64,000 bases of DNA from Kribbella amoyensis (GCF_007828865.1 NZ_VIVK01000001.1:3410001-3474000), one strand, 5' to 3'. Numbered from the stretch's first letter, positions 44,147-52,754 are shown. Program-made: numbers and translations. Notes: a model not told the origin generated them from the letters alone.

Positions 44147-44641
44147 TCAGGACACGACCAGCTTGGCGACCAGCTTGCCGCTCTCGTGCGTCTCGATCTC
44201 GAAGGTGCCCTTCTGGTCCGCGGTGAACTTCACCGAGGCCGGCTTGCCCGGCAGCAGGGCGACCTCCTTGTCGTACCCGTGGATGTGCAGTTCGTCCTTG
44301 GCGTCGCTCACCCCGGTGACCAGGACGGTCTGGCCGGCCTTGACCTTGATGCTGGTGCCGCTCGGGTTGACCTTGCCGTTGGCAACGGTGACGTTGATGG
44401 TCACGTCGGCCTGCTCGCCGGACGGGTCGGCGGTGTTCGACGGGCTGGTGGTGTTCGGCCCGCTCGGGGTGGCGGACGGCGTGCCGCCCGGCGTGTCGGT
44501 CGGGGCCGACGTGGGCGCCGACACGCTCGGGCTCGGACTCGCGCCGCTGTCGGCGTCACCGCCGCCACAGCCGGCCAGGACCAGGATGCCGAGGGCGGGC
44601 AGGAGAGCGAGCGCGGTACCGCGGGAGAGCGTCGAACGCAT
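44147..44641 (-). CDS. Cupredoxin-like lipoprotein
   Basis: A 164-residue lipoprotein: lipobox ILVLAGC with Cys25, a Ser/Pro/Thr linker (28-75), and a single beta-sandwich domain of EfeO/cupredoxin type (VTINVTVANGKVNPSGTSIKVKAGQTVLV to LVAKLVVS). DELHIHGYD and FEIETHESGKL hold His residues at cupredoxin ligand positions, but the usual Cys and axial Met are missing, so a classic blue copper site is unlikely; a red/type 2 copper or no metal is possible. GAAAGG precedes the ATG. It forms an operon with the membrane protein downstream. Confidence 0.82.
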   Translation of the reverse strand: MRSTLSRGTALALLPALGILVLAGCGGGDADSGASPSPSVSAPTSAPTDTPGGTPSATPSGPNTTSPSNTADPSGEQADVTINVTVANGKVNPSGTSIKVKAGQTVLVTGVSDAKDELHIHGYDKEVALLPGKPASVKFTADQKGTFEIETHESGKLVAKLVVS

Positions 44642-44741
44642 GATTGCGAGGGGCCTTTCAACGATTCGGTTCGAGTCGGGCGCCGAACACGCCCATAGGC
44701 CCCTACGAACACCCCGCGCGCGAGGTTCCCGGATGAACCAT

Positions 44742-44758
44742 CGATCGTGTCACGATCG
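44742..44758. promoter_or_regulatory. 17-bp palindrome in divergent region (site 1)
   Basis: CGATCGTG-T-CACGATCG is an inverted repeat with perfect 8-bp arms and a 1-nt centre. It lies 100 nt upstream of the cupredoxin gene start. It looks like a dimeric repressor site; the regulator is not apparent in the window. Confidence 0.5.
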
Positions 44759-44786
44759 CCCGGGTGCCGCATGCCGCCGCGGTACC

Positions 44787-44804
44787 CGACACTGTGCAGT
44801 GTCG
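44787..44804. promoter_or_regulatory. 18-bp palindrome in divergent region (site 2)
   Basis: CGACACTG-TG-CAGTGTCG has perfect 8-bp arms around 2 nt. It lies 24 nt upstream of a TAGGGT -10-like hexamer (44829-44834) for the wax ester synthase gene, so it could be an operator near its -35. Confidence 0.5.
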
Positions 44805-44868
44805 CAGCTCACTGTCGACGGTCACCGCTAGGGTGATCGGACAAGCCTGGAGAGGGAGGTGGCCGCGG

Positions 44869-46332
44869 ATGCCGGACCGGTTGTCGTCGCTGGACCTGAC
44901 CTTCCTGAAGACCGAGAGCCCGGCGACCCCGATGCACGTCGGCACGGTGGACATCTTCGAGCCGCCGGTGCACGGCGACGACGGGTTCGACTACGAGAGC
45001 CTGGTCGCGCTGATCCGGGACCGGATCGCCTTCGTGCCGCGGTACCGGCAGCGGATCCAGCAGGTGCCGGGCCGGTTCGCCGGGCCGATCTGGGTGGACG
45101 ACGAGGAGTTCGACATCACCTTCCACGTCCGCCGGTCGGCGCTGCCGCGGCCGGGGACGCACGCCCAGCTGCTCGAGCTGGTCGCCCGGATCATGTCCCG
45201 CCGGCTGGACCGGGCCCGCCCGTTGTGGGAGATGTACCTGGTCGAGGGCCTGCAGGGGGACCGGTTCGCGATCATCTCCAAGTCCCACCAGGCCCTTGTC
45301 GACGGCAACAGCACGGTCGACATCGGCCAGGTCGTGCTGGACGCCACCGCGCATCCGCGGGACACCCCGACCGACACCTGGCAGCCCGCGCACCCACCGT
45401 CCGCGCTGGAGCTGCTGGCCGGCGTGTTCGCCGACGCCACCCGGCACCCGGCCGCGGTGCTGGAGCTGGCCCGGGCCGAGATGGCCAGCCTGACCGGGTC
45501 CGCCTCGGTCCGCGAGGTGCTCGGCGACGTGGTCGGCTCGCTGGTGGCGCAACGGCACGTCCAGGAGAGCTCGCTGCACGTGAAGACGTCCGGGCAGCGC
45601 CGGTTCACCACCGTGCAGACCGACCTGGAGGACTACCGCGCGGTCCGGGCGATGCACGGCGGCACGGTCAACGACGTGGTCCTCGCCGTCGTCGCCGGTG
45701 CCTTCCGCGCCTGGATGATGACCCGCGGTGAGGGCGTCGGCCCGACCCGGAGCGTGCGCGCCGTGGTCCCGGTCAGCATCCGCGACGACGAGGACGAGGA
45801 GCCGACGTCGCTCGGGTCCCAGGTGATCGCCTCGACCGTGACGCTGCCGGTGGGGGAGAACTCCCCGGTCATGCGGCTGCACCAGATCTCGTACCAGACC
45901 AAGGTGCACAAGGACACCGGGCGCGCGGTCAGCGCCCGCTCGCTGGTCGGCATCGCCGGGTTCGCCCCGACCACGCTGCACGCGCTGGCCGCCCGGGTGG
46001 CCACGGCGACCGTGCGGCCGATCGACGACGTGGTGATCACCAACGTGCCGGGCCCGCAGTTCCCGTTGTACGCCCAGGGTGCGCAGATGCTGGCGTCGTA
46101 CCCGGTGGTCCCGCTGATGCCGGGCCAGAGTCTGTCCGTCGGCGTCACCTCGTACGACGGCAAGGTGTCGTTCGGGCTGAACGCGGACCGGACGGCGATG
46201 CCGGACCTGGCGGTCTTCGCCCAGTGCGTGACCGACGCGCTGGACGAGTTGCTGGACACCACCAAGGGCAGCCGGAACCGGGCCTCGCGCGGCCGGAAAC
46301 AACCCCGGAGTACGAAGAAAGCGGGCCAATGA
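44869..46332 (+). CDS. Wax ester synthase/diacylglycerol acyltransferase (WS/DGAT) family protein
   Basis: A 487-residue acyltransferase of normal WS/DGAT length. It starts DRLSSLDLTFLKTESPATPMHVG, with FDITFHVRRSALPRPG, and has the second family motif in GGTVNDVVLAVVAGAFR and VITNVPGPQFPLYAQGAQM. The catalytic HHxxxDG motif reads HQALVDG (140-146), so the second His, usually the base, is Gln. GGGAGG lies 9 nt before ATG 44869; a reading from GTG 44764 is rejected. It may make wax esters or triacylglycerol, or have another role. It is in the place of M. tuberculosis tgs3 (Rv3234c). Confidence 0.87.
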   Translation: MPDRLSSLDLTFLKTESPATPMHVGTVDIFEPPVHGDDGFDYESLVALIRDRIAFVPRYRQRIQQVPGRFAGPIWVDDEEFDITFHVRRSALPRPGTHAQLLELVARIMSRRLDRARPLWEMYLVEGLQGDRFAIISKSHQALVDGNSTVDIGQVVLDATAHPRDTPTDTWQPAHPPSALELLAGVFADATRHPAAVLELARAEMASLTGSASVREVLGDVVGSLVAQRHVQESSLHVKTSGQRRFTTVQTDLEDYRAVRAMHGGTVNDVVLAVVAGAFRAWMMTRGEGVGPTRSVRAVVPVSIRDDEDEEPTSLGSQVIASTVTLPVGENSPVMRLHQISYQTKVHKDTGRAVSARSLVGIAGFAPTTLHALAARVATATVRPIDDVVITNVPGPQFPLYAQGAQMLASYPVVPLMPGQSLSVGVTSYDGKVSFGLNADRTAMPDLAVFAQCVTDALDELLDTTKGSRNRASRGRKQPRSTKKAGQ

Positions 46333-46853
46333 GGGTCTACCTACCGTGTACCTTGCCGCTGCTCGACGCGGCCTGCCACGCCGGCGAGTTCGGCCCGGCC
46401 CCGTTGACCGCGTACGCCGTGACCCCGGCGCTGCGGGAGTGGTACGCCGACGGCGACGACGAGGAGCTGGAGTACGCCGCGATGGCGCAGGCGGCCCGCG
46501 CGTCGGTCGGGCTGCTGGCCGCTGACCCGGACGCGGCCCGGCGGCGGGTGGTGGTCGCGTGCGAGGTGGGCGCGGTGCCACCGGCCGACGGCACGGTGGA
46601 GCTCGGTGACGCCCAGCTGGAGCTGCACGTGCTGGTCCCGTGGTCGGCGGTGGCCTCGGTCCACCTGGACGCCGGCTCGGCCGCGGAGGTGGTCGGCAAG
46701 GCGGCGGCGGTGTGGGACGCGGCGATCGCGGGTGACGAAGACGCTGTTTTCGCCCTCGACTCGTGCGAGGGTGAAGACCTGCTGTGGTACGCGACGCAGG
46801 AGATCCCCGATCTCCTCGCCGCGGAGGGTCCGCACGGCGGTCCCAAGGGTTGA
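46329..46853 (+). CDS. DUF6912 family protein
   Basis: A 174-residue soluble protein beginning MRVYLPCTLPLLDAA, with FGPAPLTAYAVTPALREWYADGDDEELEYAAMAQAA, VACEVGAV and a Cys near the C-terminus (ALDSCEGEDLLWYATQEIPDLL), the pattern of actinobacterial DUF6912 proteins. Function unknown. ATG 46329 overlaps the acyltransferase stop (ATGA), so translation is coupled; a longer reading from 46224 overlaps that gene. Confidence 0.82.
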   Translation: MRVYLPCTLPLLDAACHAGEFGPAPLTAYAVTPALREWYADGDDEELEYAAMAQAARASVGLLAADPDAARRRVVVACEVGAVPPADGTVELGDAQLELHVLVPWSAVASVHLDAGSAAEVVGKAAAVWDAAIAGDEDAVFALDSCEGEDLLWYATQEIPDLLAAEGPHGGPKG

Positions 46854-46879
46854 CGGCGGACTGACAGGAGCTGATGGCG

Positions 46880-47818
46880 ATGCAGGCGATCTGGAAGGGA
46901 GCCATCTCGTTCGGGATGGTCACGATCCCGATCAAGGTGTACTCCGCGACCGAGGAGAAGGACATCTCCTTCCGGCAGGTGCACGTCGCCGACGGCGGCC
47001 GGATCCGGTACAAGCGGGTCTGCGCAGAGTGCGGCGAGGAGGTGCCGTACTCGGACATCGCCAAGGGCTACGAGATGGCCGACGGCCGGATGGTGGTGCT
47101 GGAGGCGGACGACTTCGCCGACCTGCCGCTGTCCAGCAAGAAGGTCATCGACGTACTGGAGTTCGTCCCGGCCGACCAGGTGGATCCGCTCTACCTGGGC
47201 AAGTCGTACTACCTGGCCGCGGACGGCGGCCCCGGCGGCAAACCGTACGTGCTGCTCCGGGACGCGCTCGAGGGCTCCGACCTGTACGCGCTGGTCAAGG
47301 TGGCGCTGCGGTCGCGGGAGAGCCTCGGACTGCTCCGCACCCACGACAACGTGCTGGTCCTGCAGGTGATGCTCTGGCCGGACGAGGTGCGGGACTCCTC
47401 GTTCGCGGCGCCGGAGGACGACATCGAGATCCGCAAGCAGGAGAAGGCGATGGCCGAGTCGTACATCGACACCCTGCGTGGCGAGTTCGACCCGGACCAG
47501 TACCACGACGAGTACCGGGCCGCGCTGGAGCAGGTGGTCGAGGCGAAGGCGGCCGGTGTCCCGCTGCCCGAGGCGGAGGAAGAGGAGACCGAGACCGCCG
47601 AGGTGGTCGACCTGGTCGCCGCGTTGCGGGCGTCGGTCGAGGCCGCCAAGGCGAGGCGCGCGGCCGGTGGTTCCGGTGCCGGCGAGGAGGAGCCGGCCAA
47701 GAAGGCTCCCGCGAAGAAGGCGGCCGCGAAGAAGGCACCGGCCAAGAAGGCGGCCGCCGCCAAGAAGGCGTCGGCGAAGAAGACCCCGGCCAAGAAGGCC
47801 ACGAAGGAGTCCGCATGA
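46880..47818 (+). CDS. ku: Non-homologous end joining protein Ku
   Basis: About 312 residues. The bridging-ring core (1-265) begins MQAIWKGAISFGMVTIPIKVYSATE and contains VHVADGGRIRYKRVCAECGEEV and EKAMAESYIDTLRGEFDPDQYHDEYR. Bacterial Ku is a homodimer that threads onto DNA ends and recruits LigD. The C-terminus is a Lys/Ala tail (PAKKA-type repeats, about 270-312) that binds DNA. AGGAG lies 9 nt before ATG 46880 but only 3 nt before ATG 46874, so 46880 is preferred. No ligD is visible in the window. Confidence 0.95.
   Translation: MQAIWKGAISFGMVTIPIKVYSATEEKDISFRQVHVADGGRIRYKRVCAECGEEVPYSDIAKGYEMADGRMVVLEADDFADLPLSSKKVIDVLEFVPADQVDPLYLGKSYYLAADGGPGGKPYVLLRDALEGSDLYALVKVALRSRESLGLLRTHDNVLVLQVMLWPDEVRDSSFAAPEDDIEIRKQEKAMAESYIDTLRGEFDPDQYHDEYRAALEQVVEAKAAGVPLPEAEEEETETAEVVDLVAALRASVEAAKARRAAGGSGAGEEEPAKKAPAKKAAAKKAPAKKAAAAKKASAKKTPAKKATKESA
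47693..47815 (+). repeat. Lys/Ala-rich tail repeats of Ku
   Basis: The coding DNA contains eight to nine imperfect copies of an AAG-AAG-GC unit encoding KKA/KKAPA. This low-complexity tail is typical of actinobacterial Ku and is a spot for length variation between strains. Confidence 0.8.
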
Positions 47819-48315
47819 GCGACCAGCCGCAGAACCCGGCCGTAGACACCCCGGCCGTAGACACCCCGGCCGTGGACGCCCAAGCCGCGGACACATCGGC
47901 CGGGGAGGGGCTTGGGCCGGCGACGGCGCCGGTGTTGCCGGGGGCGTTCCTGCTCGAGCTTGTGCCGGTGCCGGTGACCGATCTGGACCGGTCGAAGGCG
48001 TTCTACCAGCGGGCCGGTTTTCACGTCGACGTGGACATGACGCCGGCGGAGGGCGTCCGGATCGTGCAGGTCACGCCGCCCGGCTCGTTCTGCTCGATCC
48101 TGCTGGCCGAGGGGATCGCGCAGTTCGACATGCCCGCCGGGACGCTGCGCGGTCTGCACCTCGTCGTCGCGGACATCGAGGCGGCCCGGGCGGACCTGAT
48201 CGGCCGCGGGATCGAGGTCAGCCCGACCGAGGATCTCGGCGGCGTCTTCTACGCCTGGTTCGCCGATCCCGACGGCAACACCTGGACCGTGCAGCACATG
48301 CCCTGGCGGCAGTAG
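47815..48315 (+). CDS. VOC family (glyoxalase/bleomycin-resistance fold) protein
   Basis: A 166-residue protein: an N-terminal low-complexity segment with three PAVDT-type repeats (residues 8-22), then a single VOC module (LELVPVPVTDLDRSKAFYQRAGFHVDVD, RGLHLVVADIEAARADLIGRGI, GGVFYAWFADPDGNTWTVQH). VOC proteins bind divalent metals for isomerase, dioxygenase or drug-binding roles; the ligand is unknown. ATG 47815 overlaps the ku stop (ATGA), so the two are co-translated, although a functional link to end joining is not known. Confidence 0.85.
   Translation: MSDQPQNPAVDTPAVDTPAVDAQAADTSAGEGLGPATAPVLPGAFLLELVPVPVTDLDRSKAFYQRAGFHVDVDMTPAEGVRIVQVTPPGSFCSILLAEGIAQFDMPAGTLRGLHLVVADIEAARADLIGRGIEVSPTEDLGGVFYAWFADPDGNTWTVQHMPWRQ
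47836..47880 (+). repeat. Three tandem 15-bp repeats in the VOC gene
   Basis: CCGGCCGTAGACACC occurs twice in exact tandem (47836-47850, 47851-47865), then CCGGCCGTGGACGCC (47866-47880). Each unit encodes PAVD[TA]. The in-frame unit suggests a variable-length linker. Confidence 0.85.
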
Positions 48316-48387
48316 CCGGGCGGACGGATGCGCACCGCAACATTCTGATCGCGGGGTGCATCGAGGTGGTCAGAAGGAGTGATCACC

Positions 48388-50754
48388 ATGCCGCTGACGG
48401 CCCTGCCGCCAACCACCTCACCGCCCGCCCCCAATCCACCGAACCTCGCGCGCCGTTGCCGCCTGCTGCTGGCGCTCGCGCTCGTCCTCGTGCTCGCAAG
48501 CGCGCCCACCCAGGCCCAAGCGGCCGGCGTCGTCGAGCTCGACCGGTTCGCGGTCGTCGAGCCCTACGTCACCGTGCTCGGCGCGTCACCGTCCGGCGTG
48601 CTCTACCGGGTCTCCCGGCTGCACGAGCAACGCCTTGTCGAGGACTCCGCCTGGGTGAAGCCGGCGGACGGACCGGCGTACCAGGTCGACCTGTCGTTCA
48701 AGCGGCTCGCCGGGGACAAGATCTTCGGCGCGCAGCCGTTCGGCACGGCGACGTACCAGTACATCGGCAGCCAGCAGACGCATACCTGCTCCGGGGTCCC
48801 CCAACCCGTGCACCAGTTCGGCATGGTCGACGGGGTCGCCCTGTTCGCCTCGTTCGGTTGGCTGGGCGAGAACGGTGAGCGCGTCGAGGTGAGCCCCACC
48901 GGCTGCCGCGTCACCGCGCGGTACCCGGCGATCGGCGCCGAGAAGCTGATCGCGATGGACGACCGCGGCTACCTCACCGTCGACCCGTACGGCGGGGTGA
49001 ACGGGGAGCGCCCGCTGGCGTACCGCGCGTACGCCGCACCCACCTCGCCCCGCGTCGTCGCGGACGGCGGGTACAACCGACGGCTCGACGGCGTCGCGCT
49101 CTCCGGTACCGCGGTCAGCTGGCGGCAGTTCGACTACGACCAGCAGCCCACCACCCATTCGTACGTGGTCCGCTCATCGGTCGACGGATCCAAGGCACCG
49201 CAGGTCACCCGGGTCGAAGGGTCCGTGATCGACACCGCCATCGCCGGGGGCACGACCAGCTGGATCGGCGGCCTTGACGGCGTCACGAAGAGCGGTTCGG
49301 TCCGCGCGGACGGCACCCGCACGGCCATCACCGGCACGACGCGATCGGTGGTCAGCGACGGCACCAAGTTCGTCTACGACACCAGCGGCCCGACCCAGGG
49401 CGCCCCAGCCGGAGTGGACGTGGCCGCGACGCTCGGAGGATCGGAGCCGGTCACCCGGATCGCGTCCGTCGGCAAGCTGACCCCGCTGGCCGAGCAGGTC
49501 TCCGTGGGAGCCGGCGGCGTCGCGTACGTCGACTGGCAGCCGCCGGCCGAGTCGGTCAACCGGCGTCTCTACACCCAGTCCGGCAGCACCATCACCCTCG
49601 GCGAGCAGACCCGGCTCGGCCACGGTGGCTCGTACTATCGCCAGGTCTCCCGCGAGGGCCGGCGCACGGCATATGCGGACGATGCCGGCGGACTCTGGCT
49701 GGTCGGCGACGACGGGGTCCGGACCAAGGTGTTCACGTCGACCACCCGGGTCGCGATCCTCGGGGGCAACGAGCTCCGGCTGTCCGGGTCGCGGCTGCTC
49801 TGGTGGAAGGCGAAGTACACCCGCGACCACTGCGAACCGCCGAACGGTCCACCGAACTGCGACCCGGTCTACGGCACCGTCGTCCCGATGCTCTACGACC
49901 TGCGCACCGGGGTCAGTACTGAGCTCGCCCTGCCCGCGACGAAGTACCGGGCCGTCGATCTGTGGGGCAACTTCCTCACCTGGGCGGACGCCCAGAACGC
50001 AATCTGGCGCCGCGATCTGCACAGCGGTGCCGTCCGGCAGGCGAAGGCCGCCGGGACTGCGAGCGTACGCAGCGTCGCCGTGCACGACGACTGGGTCGCG
50101 TGGGCGACGTGTCAGGCGTCCGGTGGCGATCAGTGCGCGCAGTCCGTGCTGGGGCATCGCAACCTTCAGACCCAGGCCCCCGCGATCCAGCTGACCAGCG
50201 CGCACACCGAGGTGGTCCGGCTGTCCGGTGGTCACGTCGTCTACTCGACGTACCCGCAGGCCGGCCACGTACCGTCGACCGGCACCGTCAAGGTCTGGCG
50301 GCTGGGGACGTCGGCGACCGGCGTGGTCGGGTCCGTGTGGTGGCGCACGAAGTTCGACGTGCACGACGAGACGCTGGGCTGGGTCGGGCCGGACGGGATC
50401 GCCCGGATCGGGCCGAACTCGCCGTTCGTCGCCTACCCGAAGTACCTCGGCAACGGCCACGCCCCGGCCTCGTTCACGCCGGCGACCCGGACCTGGAACC
50501 CGGAGTTCGGGATCAGCAAGGCGCTGCCGACCTGCAGTCTGACGATCAGCGCCGGGACGACGGTCCGCCGGGTCCTGCCGTGCGCGACCACCACCGGGTC
50601 GGCCCGGGCGAGCTGGGACGGCCGGGACTCCGCCGGAACCCTGCTGCCGAAGGGCACGTACACGTGGACCCTGGCCGGCCGGGACGGTGACGGGACGCTG
50701 CGCTGGTGGACCGGCGCGACCCACCCGATCACCGGCACGGTCCGCATCGACTGA
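48388..50754 (+). CDS. Secreted beta-propeller-like protein with FlgD-type Ig domain
   Basis: A 788-residue exported protein. The signal peptide is ARRCRLLLALALVLVLASA with AQAAG cleavage. The bulk is repeated strands of TolB/YVTN-like type (GYLTVDPYGG, TSWIGGLDGV, VAYVDWQPPA, GLWLVGDDGVRTKVF, NFLTWADAQNAIW, WVAWATCQ), probably a propeller. The C-terminus (ARASWDGRDSAGTLLPKGTYTWTL read in parts) is a FlgD Ig-like fold. AAGGAG lies 8 nt before ATG 48388, whereas GTG 48379 overlaps that site. Function unknown. A strong hairpin follows the gene. Confidence 0.78.
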   Translation: MPLTALPPTTSPPAPNPPNLARRCRLLLALALVLVLASAPTQAQAAGVVELDRFAVVEPYVTVLGASPSGVLYRVSRLHEQRLVEDSAWVKPADGPAYQVDLSFKRLAGDKIFGAQPFGTATYQYIGSQQTHTCSGVPQPVHQFGMVDGVALFASFGWLGENGERVEVSPTGCRVTARYPAIGAEKLIAMDDRGYLTVDPYGGVNGERPLAYRAYAAPTSPRVVADGGYNRRLDGVALSGTAVSWRQFDYDQQPTTHSYVVRSSVDGSKAPQVTRVEGSVIDTAIAGGTTSWIGGLDGVTKSGSVRADGTRTAITGTTRSVVSDGTKFVYDTSGPTQGAPAGVDVAATLGGSEPVTRIASVGKLTPLAEQVSVGAGGVAYVDWQPPAESVNRRLYTQSGSTITLGEQTRLGHGGSYYRQVSREGRRTAYADDAGGLWLVGDDGVRTKVFTSTTRVAILGGNELRLSGSRLLWWKAKYTRDHCEPPNGPPNCDPVYGTVVPMLYDLRTGVSTELALPATKYRAVDLWGNFLTWADAQNAIWRRDLHSGAVRQAKAAGTASVRSVAVHDDWVAWATCQASGGDQCAQSVLGHRNLQTQAPAIQLTSAHTEVVRLSGGHVVYSTYPQAGHVPSTGTVKVWRLGTSATGVVGSVWWRTKFDVHDETLGWVGPDGIARIGPNSPFVAYPKYLGNGHAPASFTPATRTWNPEFGISKALPTCSLTISAGTTVRRVLPCATTTGSARASWDGRDSAGTLLPKGTYTWTLAGRDGDGTLRWWTGATHPITGTVRID

Positions 50755-50782
50755 GGCCGTCGGGTCGTCGGTTGCCGGACGT

Positions 50783-50817
50783 CACGTCGCCCGGGTCCGG
50801 TGACTGCGGGCGACGTG
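50783..50817 (+). terminator. Hairpin after the secreted propeller gene
   Basis: CACGTCGCCCG (50783-50793) pairs perfectly with CGGGCGACGTG (50807-50817) around a 13-nt loop, starting 28 nt after the stop. There is no T-run. A weaker 7-bp inverted repeat follows at 50848-50871. Confidence 0.65.
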
Positions 50818-50983
50818 GCCGGTACTGGGTCGGACACGCTCGAGCAGCGGACCAGTCGGGTTCGTGGTCCGGGGCTCGGGCGTGGCAGCATGAGTTCCGC
50901 GAACGTGTCGCGGAAGACCCCGATCGGGCCTCCGTGGCCCGCATCACCCGGCGTACCCACCACCGATCGAGGAGCCCGCAGCA

Positions 50984-52612
50984 ATGGATGCCGTCACCGC
51001 CGTACCGACGCCCGTGAACGAGACCGTGAAGGGCTACGCGCCGGGCTCTGCCGAACGAGCCGGCCTGGAGGCGAAGCTCAAGGAGTTCAACGCCGGCGGC
51101 GCGATCGACCTGACCTGCACGATCGGTGGTGAGCAGCGGCTCGGTGGCGGGGCGCCGGTCCAGGTGGTCCAGCCGCACAAGCACGCACACGTCCTGGGCA
51201 CGCTCGGCAACGCCACCGAGGCGGACGGCCGGGCGGCGGTCGACGCCGCGCTCGCGGCGGCGCCGGGCTGGCGGGCGCTGTCGTTCGACGACCGGGCCGC
51301 GATCTTCCTGAAGGCGGCCGACCTGCTGGCCGGGCCGTGGCGGGACACGCTGAATGCGGCCACGATGCTGGGCCAGTCCAAGACGGTCCAGCAGGCCGAG
51401 ATCGACGCCGCCTGCGAGCTGATCGACTTCCTCCGCTTCAACGTCGCGTTCGCCCGGCAGATCGTCAGCGACCAGCCGATCTCGTCCCCGGGGGTGTGGA
51501 ACCGGGTCGACTACCGGCCGCTGGAGGGGTTCGTCTACGCGATCACGCCGTTCAACTTCACCGCGATCGCGGGCAATCTGCCGAGCGCGCCGGCGTTGAT
51601 GGGCAACACGGTGGTGTGGAAGCCGTCGCCGACGCAGCAGTTCGCGGCGCACTGGACGATGCGGCTGTTCGAGGCCGCCGGGCTGCCAGCCGGCGTGATC
51701 AACCTGGTCACCGGTGACGGCATCGAGGTGAGCAAGGCGGCGCTGACCCACCCGGCGCTCGCGGGGATCCACTTCACCGGCTCCACGAAGACGTTCCAGT
51801 CGCTGTGGTCCACGGTCGGCGCGAACATCGGCTCGTACCGGACGTATCCGCGGCTGGTCGGTGAGACCGGGGGCAAGGACTTCATCTTGGCGCACCCGTC
51901 GGCCGACCCGGCGGTGTTGAAGACCGCGATGGTGCGCGGCGCGTTCGAGTACCAGGGCCAGAAGTGTTCCGCGGCCAGCCGGTCGTACGTGCCGCGCTCG
52001 GTCTGGGACCGGATCCGCGACGACCTGGTCGCCGAGACCGAGTCGCTCACGATGGGTGACGTCAGCGACCTGTCGAACTTCATCGGTGCCGTGATCGACG
52101 ACCGGGCGTTCGCCAAGCACAAGGCCGCGATCGACCGGGCTCGCCAGTCCGGCACGGTCGAGGTGCTGGCCGGTGGCACGTACGACGACAGCGAGGGGTA
52201 CTTCGTTCGTCCGACGCTGCTGTTGTCCGACGACCCGACCGACGAGATCTTCACGACCGAGTACTTCGGCCCGATCCTTGGCGTGCACGTGTACGACGAT
52301 GCCGATTACGGCCAGGTGGTGCAGCAGATGGAGAGCGCCGCGCCGTACGGGCTGACCGGTGCGGTGATCGCGCAGGACCGGCAGGTGATCGCCGAGGCGG
52401 CCGAGTACCTGCGGTTCGCGGCCGGGAACTTCTACGTCAACGACAAGCCGACCGGCGCGGTCGTGGGCCAGCAGCCGTTCGGTGGTGCCCGGGCGTCGGG
52501 GACCAACGACAAGGCCGGCTCGATGTGGAACCTGATCCGCTGGGCCAGCCCGCGGTCGATGAAGGAGACCTTCGCCCCGCCGACCGACTACCGGTACCCG
52601 CACCAGGGCTGA
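50984..52612 (+). CDS. pruA: L-glutamate gamma-semialdehyde dehydrogenase (1-pyrroline-5-carboxylate dehydrogenase)
   Basis: A 542-residue aldehyde dehydrogenase of the PutA/P5CDH branch. It oxidises glutamate semialdehyde from proline to glutamate with NAD. Key residues are Glu294 in LVGETGGKD, catalytic Cys328 in YQGQKCSAASR, and the NAD motif FTGSTKT (264-270). N-terminal family sequence VNETVKGYAPGSAER and C-terminal QPFGGARASGTNDKAG also fit. CGAGGAG precedes the ATG. In many actinobacteria proline dehydrogenase and PutR lie next to it; here neither is in the window. A large hairpin follows. Confidence 0.95.
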   Translation: MDAVTAVPTPVNETVKGYAPGSAERAGLEAKLKEFNAGGAIDLTCTIGGEQRLGGGAPVQVVQPHKHAHVLGTLGNATEADGRAAVDAALAAAPGWRALSFDDRAAIFLKAADLLAGPWRDTLNAATMLGQSKTVQQAEIDAACELIDFLRFNVAFARQIVSDQPISSPGVWNRVDYRPLEGFVYAITPFNFTAIAGNLPSAPALMGNTVVWKPSPTQQFAAHWTMRLFEAAGLPAGVINLVTGDGIEVSKAALTHPALAGIHFTGSTKTFQSLWSTVGANIGSYRTYPRLVGETGGKDFILAHPSADPAVLKTAMVRGAFEYQGQKCSAASRSYVPRSVWDRIRDDLVAETESLTMGDVSDLSNFIGAVIDDRAFAKHKAAIDRARQSGTVEVLAGGTYDDSEGYFVRPTLLLSDDPTDEIFTTEYFGPILGVHVYDDADYGQVVQQMESAAPYGLTGAVIAQDRQVIAEAAEYLRFAAGNFYVNDKPTGAVVGQQPFGGARASGTNDKAGSMWNLIRWASPRSMKETFAPPTDYRYPHQG

Positions 52613-52637
52613 GCCCGGCAACACCTTTCGACGTTCG

Positions 52638-52673
52638 CCCTCCGGGCCGGGGAAATTTCTCCGGCCCGGAGGG
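52638..52673. terminator. Terminator hairpin after pruA
   Basis: CCCTCCGGGCCGG pairs perfectly with CCGGCCCGGAGGG (13 bp), with GGAAATTTCT as loop that can itself pair. It begins 26 nt after the pruA stop and could also stop leftward transcripts. Confidence 0.82.
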
Positions 52674-52719
52674 ATTCGATTCCCCGCCGCGGGGCACCGG
52701 GTGCCGCGGGCGGAGGAAA

Positions 52720-52754
52720 CGCGGATGTCGACAGCAGGGGAGCCGACATCCGCG
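52720..52754. repeat. Second 11-bp hairpin downstream of pruA
   Basis: CGCGGATGTCG (52720-52730) pairs perfectly with CGACATCCGCG (52744-52754) around a 13-nt loop. It lies between the pruA terminator and the stop of the convergent small gene, and may terminate that gene. Confidence 0.6.

Noticed and set aside
47693..47815. Frameshift or slippage region in ku
   Set aside because: The Lys/Ala repeats are in frame and the tail is normal for actinobacterial Ku.
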